A DNA stretch of 64,000 bases. It comes from Ornithodoros turicata (Eukaryota > Arthropoda > Arachnida > Ixodida > Argasidae). Positions 56,906-64,000 of the stretch are shown piece by piece. Numbering within the stretch: the first letter of the stretch is position 1; each line of letters begins with the position of its first letter. Made by a program: the position numbers and the translations under genes. The stretch lies in NCBI RefSeq assembly GCF_037126465.1, contig NC_088204.1, positions 17,924,804 through 17,988,803 on the forward strand, given 5' to 3'. The notes beneath the pieces were generated by a model. It was not told where the DNA came from, did no database searches, and saw only the letters and a list, made by a program, of their open reading frames with translations.

Positions 56906-57127
56906 CTTCTAAATAGCGCGCACAGTTAATACGTCATCCACAGACCAATCAAGCATCATACGCTTTGTCCCACATTTTCAGGAATTTTACCTCGTTATCA
57001 AACAAAGTGATAGATTTTTTTTACAAATATTGCTATCATTTTGTTTGATAACGAGGTAGAATTCCTGAAAATGTGGAACAAGGCAGATGATGCTTCATTG
57101 GTTGGTGGATGACGTGTTATTTAGAAG
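56906..57127. mobile_element. Third foldback element
   Basis: Inverted arms of about 100 bp. From the left: CTTCTAAATAGCG, ACGTCATCCACAGACCAATC, CACATTTTCAGGAATTTTAC and CTCGTTATCAAACAAAGTG; the right arm complements these with few changes and the same order. The loop is a short T-rich, AATATT-containing piece. It is AT-richer than FB1 and shares no text with it. A target duplication is not evident. Confidence 0.75.
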
Positions 57128-57930
57128 TAGAAGAAGTACTACGTTGCCAATAAATTCTCTTGTTGGAAGTCTAGCACCTGTCCTGTCGTCTTCTCTCTGT
57201 CCCTGTTCCCAGTGCTAATGAACATCATGCAAGATCAATACCAACACGCCCGGTATTTTTACCTTGATGACAATGATGTCTATATCAAAGACGATAGTGT
57301 ACCCACCGTAATGCATCTTTTACATGTTTTCGTGATTGTTCAAATGCGAATTGTCCGCAGGATAGAAATGGTACGGCTCAAGACAGTTCCACCTCTCGTA
57401 AAGAAGCCGACAAAGTTGAAACAATTGCTCGTGTCCCGCTAAGAGACACGTATCCATACTGTCCCGAATTTTTCGCTGAAAACATGAGGGCGCCTGTCGC
57501 TCTCGCAAGCTCAATACCTTTTCCAACGATGTAGTCCTTAAAATAGCTGCATCCATTGCTCCATCGCCCAACAAAAAGAGAGAAGAAGAAGAAGAAACGA
57601 AAAGGGGGCTCAAGTGAGAACACACGAAGAAGAAATCCCGCTGTATCAAATCTGATGTCGAAAGCGACACCGGCGAACTTGCCACACGCGCTTATTTCTT
57701 CTCACCTCAGAATCTGATTTTCGACGGCAACAAAAGAAAATAAAGCGTCGCACCAGCACTCCGCTGTTCAACTCCAATCTGAAGGAGGCATCGAAGAACC
57801 GAGACGGCACACACAAAAATGCGACGAAAAAAAGGAGACGGGGCCTCCTGTACAGCGAAACAACAGAAGACGGCCAGTGTCCAACTGGACAGCACTTTTG
57901 TGCCTTTTCTTGTCTTGAATTTTCGAGCAG
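57128..57930. other. Stretch without recognised gene
   Basis: 57440-57720 is purine/pyrimidine-biased, with frames open on the minus strand. It ends in an acceptor-like tract (TTTTCTTGTCTTGAATTTTC then GAGCAG, to 57930). Confidence 0.35.
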
Positions 57931-58033
57931 ACGACAAAAAGCGAGAGAAAGCAAGAAAGGTTCTGTTTCTGTCGACTTCATTGCCAGTAGCAGACGACAA
58001 CGACACGTACCCGAAGAAAGCAGAACCAAAACG
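57931..58033 (+). CDS. Candidate internal exon
   Basis: An acceptor-like tract ends GAGCAG at 57930 and a donor-like GTAAGAATC starts at 58034. Between them one plus frame is open, reading DKKREKARKVLFLSTSLPVA and continuing DDNDTYPKKAEPK. The minus strand is also open over the same bases (152-codon frame 57646-58104). No family is recognised. The charged composition follows from the purine-rich sequence. Confidence 0.15.
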
Positions 58034-60896
58034 GTAAGAATCGAAAGATCTGCTCGAAAACTTCGAAAAAAATAAAAAAATAAAGAGATAACGATAACAA
58101 ACAAGACGGAAGAAAGGAAGAAGAAAACGTTGGCGGCGTCGCGACAGTGCTTGCGACGCTAGTCCGATGATCGAATAACAATGGGCTTATCAGCTAAACA
58201 GGACGACCGTCGTTGCCAGACGAATTCGCTCCTTCAGGACCGTTTCTGTTACGTTACTTGCGGTTTCGTTTTTTTTTTCTTTTTTTTTTTCCCCTTATTC
58301 TGCGTTATTGTGTGTCAGTGAACGGCTAAACTTTGAAAATGTTAGGAAATACCTTCGAAGCAGGAAACAAACTGCGTGGCGCCGTTTTTGTGCATCGTTT
58401 GATATTCGGAGCTTCTCTGTGCCTTGTAGTAAAGAAGGGATATGCAGTAAATACTTATTTTCTACTGCGGTGGCGCCGTGGCTCGACAAAGGAAGGCGAA
58501 ATAATTTCAATCTAGCGTCGTATATATATATATATATATATATATATTAGCTACTTAACAGCATAGCCGTAGGTCGAGACCTCTCAAAGTTGTCACTGCT
58601 GATAGGAGCTGAACGAAAGCGATTATTGTTACCAATTATTGCTGATTGATTGATCATGAAAAATAAAAAAAATGAGAAAATTGGCTCGACATGCACGGAG
58701 ACCAGCTATGCCCGTTCCAAACATTGTTACGTATAATTATCATTGTTGCCGGATGTTCACTGCATTTTTAAGCATTCACCACCGAGATATTTTACCCATT
58801 TATTCTAATACCCCAATCTAGCGAACCGACAAAACGACGCAGACCAGCAAAAAAATATCATGATTCAGCACGAAAGTTCAGCGTCTTTTCTCATCGGCTA
58901 ACACGCACACAATTTGTCTTTCCCTGAGCTACGATACCCGGTTTATTCCAGTTATTATTTTCAGTAGCATCACCGCGTCGCAATAGGGCCATTCGTTTTC
59001 ATTACCCGACATCCCTGTGCCAACGGACAGCCATCGTTGTACGAGCACGTTAGAGAGTAACAGTGTATACCACGTACATCCCAAAAATCCTCGCGCGACA
59101 AGCACAGGCACGAAATGCATTGCATAAATCCCGTGTAAGCTAAGTAGTGCTACCTCGTAGATCTTGCCACGAGGACTAAAAAAAAAAAGGGCGGAGTTGT
59201 AAAATGAAAGATGATACGGCTGCGCAGACAACCGGGCTTCACATACAAAGAACAACGCTAGTTGATCCTCTCTGTGAACGAATAGTGCTTTTTCGTATAC
59301 GCACGTTGATAAATGCAGCAGCGGGTGCAATCCCGGTGGCAGAAGTCGGCCATTTGTTAACTTCCTTTCGTATATTGTATTAGTTTCAAGAGCAAAGCGT
59401 TATTTTGTGAGTTGAAAAAATGAAAGAAACATAAGGCAGAGCTGCATACACCGTTAGATTGATCGAGCAAAATCGTCGCGCTTTCGGGTCTAAGTGTAAA
59501 ACTTTTGTGTTCCATTAAACCACTGCGTAGTACAGCACAGTTATCACTTCAGACTTGAGGGGAAAGCGTGGCGTACGCCCTTCTCTGACCGTTAACACCA
59601 ATGCAACGTATCCCAGGGTACAGCTTGGGAAAAAAAGTTTACGGAACACCGGGGTGTCGCATTTCTCTATTGGAGCGACACCCTATAACACCAAACAGGA
59701 GCAGACACACATACTGAGAGATAATTCGAGGAGCCGGCCACCCGCTTCTTATTCGATCTCTTCTTGATAGCTATAGCAGGGGGCCGCTCCGATGAAGGAA
59801 TACTCCAGTGGCATGTTCCGTAAACTTTTGTTCCGAGCTGCACGACTCATATTTCCAATAAATCGGGTGAAAGGACGCTATCATTCGGAGAGCAATGGTA
59901 GGCTAGAAGCATTTTATGCGGTGCACTTCAATTCTTGTTCAGAACAACCCATGGTAAGTAAAACTAGACTGGACAAAAACGCCTTCCGCCTTTACAACCC
60001 TTTCTAACCGCGGAGATACAGAAAAGAAAAAAAAAGAAAGAAAGAGGAAGAGATTGATCAACACCCGTACAATCCCACACGCATTTGACGACGTGACACC
60101 CTCAGAGGCACGCGGCCTCCTCTTTGGGCCTTCGCACACATACTATACATCAAATCCACTTGCATTCTACGTGCGAACAGTAAACAAGCCAGTCAAAAGT
60201 TGCGCAATACCTACGATTTCCTCATTGACCACGGTGTTTGCCACCCGCGCTTACCCGCTCACAGCAACTGCTATACGGGCCGGGTGCGCAATTACGAGCG
60301 ATTCTTACAGCCTGCGAGCTTTTATTGAGGAAACTGCCGTAAAGTCGGGCGTGTACAATTCGCGATGTCCCCCCTACCCACCCCCTATTCGCTCGCCACT
60401 TCAGGCTCGTTCCGGAGAATTATAGAGCGCGATCTGACATGGGAAGTGACGCGGTCAGGGAGCGAAAGAACTGCAATTCGCGCGACGAAATTGCCTCGAG
60501 CTCGTATGTGAACTGGAAGGAAATGTTGAATCATAATCGCGAATAAAGGTGGCCATGCTTAGTCGAACGGCGACGGTTATTATATCAATTCGGAATATAA
60601 TCTGTATTCGGTGGAATGCAGCGTAAGCTTTCAGAAAGTTCAGCGGCAGGGCGATTATTTGGATTGGACGGAGAATAAAAAATAAAATAAAAATAGGTAC
60701 TCTAAGCTTCTGCTTCCCACACATGAGAGAGCTGATTACAACCTTTTCCCCCTAAGGTGCGGCGGGTTTTCTACTGAACATTCGCATTAACTTGCTCTGT
60801 GCTAGTGTACCGTATCTTACACCAATGTGTAGATAAGATACGATATAAGAATGAAAAATATAGAGAGACTGTCTCGACGCGGTCAAGGCGAATGCA
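58034..60896. other. Stretch without recognised gene; FB1 relics
   Basis: (TA)n at 58521-58548. 59536-59590 has TTATCACTTCAGACTTGAGG with GGCGTACGCCC, and 59862-59942 has AATCGGGTGAAAGGACGCTA, ATCATTCGG, GGTAGGCTAGAAGCATTTTA and TGCGGTGCACTTC: probably two halves of a decayed FB1-B separated by about 270 bp of unidentified sequence. Nothing coding is supported. Confidence 0.45.
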
Positions 60897-61290
60897 CCCT
60901 AAAGACAGAATTTCATTGTCATATTTCAAGCACAGCACGCCCGCAGCCAAACCCCCGTCCCGAATGCCATCATTATCTCCCTTGATTTATTGAAAACGGG
61001 AGGCGTACACTTTTTGTGTGACACTTCCCAAGAATCACAACATCTTGGCCCAATATTGACTAAATAGTGGCAATACTGGTCCAATATTTGTCCAGTATTT
61101 GAGCAGTGTCCCCGATAAAATGCCAATGTATTGTGCTGCTGGGGTTATGCTGTTATGTTAATGATTCACAAAAAGGCGTACGCCTCACGCAAAACACAAA
61201 TGAGGAGTAATAGGCAAGTAAGTAAAAAAACTAATAAGTAATGATAAACACCTTCAGCGTGCTATGAGGTGAAGTTTTGCTGGAAGAGTG
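60897..61290. mobile_element. FB1 copy with an insertion in its loop
   Basis: The diverged left arm (AGACAGAATTTCATTGTCAT to TTATTGAAAACGGGAGGCGT) reaches GTGTGACACTT. The right arm resumes at TTATGCTGTTATG (the family's reverse-orientation loop) and AAAAAGGCGTACGCCTCACG. It ends GCTATGAGGTGAAGTTTTGC and AGAGTG at 61290. Confidence 0.75.
61027..61143. mobile_element. Short CCCA...CAGCACA element nested in FB1
   Basis: It has CCCAAGAATCACA at the left and, inward from the right, CCCAGCAGCACA, with interior CAATATTGACT, GCAATACTGGTCCAATATTT and CAGTATTTGAG words like those of the element at 61525. The host text is GACACTT before and TTATGCTG after, where uninterrupted FB1 copies read GACACTTATGCTG, so the duplication is TT. 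Confidence 0.65.
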
Positions 61291-61524
61291 TGCTCGCTCC
61301 AATTTGTGGAGAAAAAATGACTTAGTCTGAACTCCGACAGGTGGCCCTGGTGGTAAGGTAAATGAACCTTGTTTTGTTACTCGTTTGACTTTGTTGTGCT
61401 GTGCCTTTCTTTGCCGTGGGACTGACAAGCTGACGCCCCGAGGTTCTGGAAACCCAGGTTTCCACAAATCTTAATCTAATCATTCCTTTCCGTATCCCCT
61501 ACCTCCCTTTCATTCGCCAATATT
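61291..61524. other. Short unannotated spacer
   Basis: No gene or repeat recognised. Confidence 0.4.
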
Positions 61525-62723
61525 CCCAGGCAGCACATAATACTGGACCCATATTGGCTGAGCATTGGCGATACCGGTCCAATATGGGACTCCGTTATTT
61601 TGCCAAGATTTCCCCCATATTGGCTCAAACTTGGCAGAATGGGCTCCATATTGCCAGGTTTGAACCAATATAGGAAAAATGTCGGCAATGTCGACCCCAT
61701 ATTGCCAAGTTTGAACCAATATGGGGGAAATGTCGTCAATATGGGCCCGATATTGCCCGTGTGCACCCCACATTGACCGAAAATGCAGAAAATGGGACGT
61801 AACCCGTATTGGTACTTGTACCAAATGCCCAAGCAGCACGGCAAGATTGAACGTTGAACCGTATGAAATACCCAACTCAATACGTCGTTATATCAAACAA
61901 CTTCCCTCAGATGATACACATTGTTCGAAACAGTCAAGAAATGTGGCATCCTACTGTAACATGCACTGCAACTCAACTGGTGCACTTGCTGGAAACAGTC
62001 GCCATCTCGTTTCCCGATGCCAATCACGCGAGCGAAATCACGCGTCCTACAACTAATGCGCATGCGCGACACTCGGATCGGACGTTTCACTCGGGCTAAA
62101 ATGTCGCTGGTTTCTTTAATGGCGACGGAAGCGGCAGGTCAAATAAAAGACAATATGTTTGATAGGTAGCGATGTCTGTTCTCTAAGCTAGGTGCTTTCA
62201 ACAGTTACTGCAGAAGCAGTGTGAGTTGCTGAGGCGTATGTCCGTCACCGTTATGAAAGTGTTGGCTCCGTTGTACTCTAGGAGCGGGTTGGAATATTAC
62301 TGAGTCATATATATACTAACGCAATCCCAATGAAGGTTTCTGAGGGGTGTTTGCTATTGATAGTTCTTGGGACTGCCCGGATCCTTAAGCAAGACGGGCA
62401 CGCCACCTGTTTTTTCTTTTTTTAGGATGAGGCAGTGTCGTTTTTGTAACGCTGTACAACGTGGATCAATGAAAAGAAAAAGACGACATAAATAATAATA
62501 CTGTTACTAGTGGATATCATAGCGGGTAATGCTTTATTATTAGCCGGACTCATCGTTGGCGTTATCACCGAAAAAATTGGCGCAATATGGGCTTGCCAAT
62601 ATAAGCAGCCAATATTGGTCCAATAGGGAGCCTGGTTGCACTTTTCATATTGGACCAATATTGGCCAACCTGGCAGCCCACATTGGTGCAACATTGGGTC
62701 AATATATTGGTGTGCTGCCTGGG
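61525..62723. mobile_element. CCCAGGCAGCACA-ended element with CAATATTGG arrays (1.2 kb)
   Basis: A perfect inverted repeat CCCAGGCAGCACA occurs at both ends, with TT immediately outside each (61523-61524, 62724-62725). Both subterminal regions are filled with CCAATATTGG/CCATATTGG words. The left contains two successive 51-bp tandem units at about 61648-61749. Another terminus-like CCCAAGCAGCACGGC lies inside at 61828. The middle (61840-62570) has no frame with a recognisable transposase. The superfamily is not assigned. Confidence 0.65.
61648..61749. repeat. Two 51-bp tandem units in the left subterminal region
   Basis: Unit one begins CCATATTGCCAGGTTTGAAC and unit two CCATATTGCCAAGTTTGAAC. 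Both continue CAATAT(A/G)GG, AAATGTCG and end at the next CCCATATTG or GCCCGATATTG word. Such arrays may be binding sites for the mobilising transposase. Confidence 0.75.
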
Positions 62724-62725
62724 TT

Positions 62726-64000
62726 ACTGTCGCCGTTACTTACAAAGTTCACTTCAATCTGCCAGGTCATATCTTCATCCAGTTTCATGAGCAAGACCTT
62801 AACACGAAAACCTATCTCCACGTGCCAGAAATGCACGCAGTGCGCTAAATAGCAAACGGACTCTGGGGACCCCGTCATCAAGCTTTCCGTCCATTCCATT
62901 ACGCGCATGCACACGGGAGGGTTCGCAAAACTCGCGCGCAAATATAAGCGCTAAACGCTCACGCGGCAGACTTTCAACCAGTTTTGCCGTCAGCAACAAA
63001 CGCGTGCGGTCCCAAAAGCCAAGCTCCATAGAGATCGCGCTGCATAATATACTGCTAACACAGTACCATAGACGTTGCGCGACGAACTTTACTCGGACAG
63101 TATAACGACTCTATCCGCTCAAAGACGCAAAAATTCGCACGGCACGCTGCCTCGCGCAAAGCGCACACTGGGGGAAAGGGTTTTTTCTCCACATAACACC
63201 TCTTTCCCTAAAATATAACCGTATGACAGTAAAACAAAAAGAAGAAAGAATGCCAGGGAGTGCGAGGGCTAGTGTGTGTGTGCTATAGAGCGAGACGCAA
63301 GCTGCCAAAGTCATCAAGGGTCGGATTCGCATGCGCGACAGGGAGAAAAAATATAAGGGGAAGAGGGGGAAGAAAAAGGTCAAATCGGAGCCAAATGTGT
63401 CCCTCGACGCTCATCTCGTGGAGACGTCGTTTCTTTCTTTGAAAAAAAAAATCGGGGAAAGGAGGGTGTAAAGATGCTCTCGCTTTCGCGTATACTGTGC
63501 GGGGGGGAAGAAAGCTATGGATATTTATGTATGCCCGACTCGGACTTGCGGAATGGGAGAAGAATAATTCTGGGAATAAATCCGTGGCGCCGTGTTCACA
63601 TTTTAATCTTTTCCTCCCTTCCCTGCCTCCCTCTTTTGTAATAGGCGCTATAGAGACAGGAGGATCTCGCAGTATAACGTTCGAGGCGAACACCGCAATA
63701 GCGCTGGCGGTAACAGCGTAAAGGGTGCTCCGCTTCGCGACGTTGCGGCAGTCTCTGAAAGGACACCACACAAATTTAGAAAGAAAAAAAGAAAAAAAGA
63801 AAGAAAGAAAGAAAGAAAGAAACGAAGGCGATAAAGTGATGGGTCCGGATAACGAACTCAATCTAGTCTAACTAGTCAATCTAACCAGTCAACAATAAAA
63901 AAAGGAAACAATACGTAATTAAGGATATACGAAATCATGGGGCTAAAACGGTAGGGGAGATGGGCTTTTTTTTCGTGACTCATTAATCAGTCAACAATAC
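62726..64000. other. Stretch without recognised gene; GAAA repeat
   Basis: A (GAAA)n tract lies at 63779-63822. The 192-codon minus frame (63283-63861) is dominated by Phe/Ser/Leu from this repeat and by low-complexity text, and shares its bases with plus-strand frames. It is not accepted as a gene. Confidence 0.45.

Noticed and set aside
63283..63861. 192-codon minus-strand open frame
   Set aside because: It is created largely by a GAAA microsatellite and other low-complexity text, overlaps plus-strand frames and has no domain.

Overview
This is eukaryotic, arthropod-type DNA, most likely from a tick (Ixodida). The base composition is close to balanced. Microsatellites, homopolymer runs and short non-autonomous transposons are dense, and no reading frame longer than about 200 codons exists. 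The tick assignment rests on tRNA-derived SINEs whose body carries GTCCTGGGCCGACTTC-like text and whose tail carries CGCGAAGCAACTGTGGCTA. I remember these from tick genomes, so this is recollection and not a search result. I recognise no complete protein-coding gene, rRNA or functional tRNA. The window looks like intergenic or long-intron sequence, with a few places where promoter-like or exon-like signals stand out.

The main content is a layered transposon landscape. One foldback MITE family (here FB1) recurs from about 8.6 kb to 61.3 kb. Its copies are near-perfect hairpins of about 250 bp that start CACTCT and carry the motifs GAACTTCACCGCATAGCACG and GGCGTACGCC. At least seven other elements sit inside FB1 copies or abut them: a hAT-like element (8695-9502), a second FB1 (31649-31907), a tRNA-type SINE with an 11-bp target duplication (53882-54007), a Harbinger-like element flanked by TTA (54251-55198), a CCCAGGCAGCACA-ended element flanked by TT (61027-61143), an unidentified insert near 49.4 kb, and an FB1 joined end to end with another at 15158. 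A second hAT-like element (24917-27138, TSD GTATTATA) contains a 1.3-kb TA-flanked element. Further TA-flanked CACTCT-ended elements lie at 18780, 21693, 27377, 40602 and 42596. Two unrelated foldbacks (35961-36195 and 56906-57127) and a Penelope-like 3' end with a hammerhead-like core (50950) complete the set.

The best candidates for host function are three. The first is a CRE-motif-rich, TATA-containing promoter-like segment at 1870-2530, followed by a very short transcription-unit-like stretch. The second is a CpG-rich, ETS-motif divergent promoter-like segment at 33961-34073. The third is a handful of short open stretches bracketed by good splice consensus, best at 24294-24361 on the minus strand and 16604-16646 on the plus strand. 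None is proven. All should be treated as hypotheses for RNA-seq or comparative alignment.
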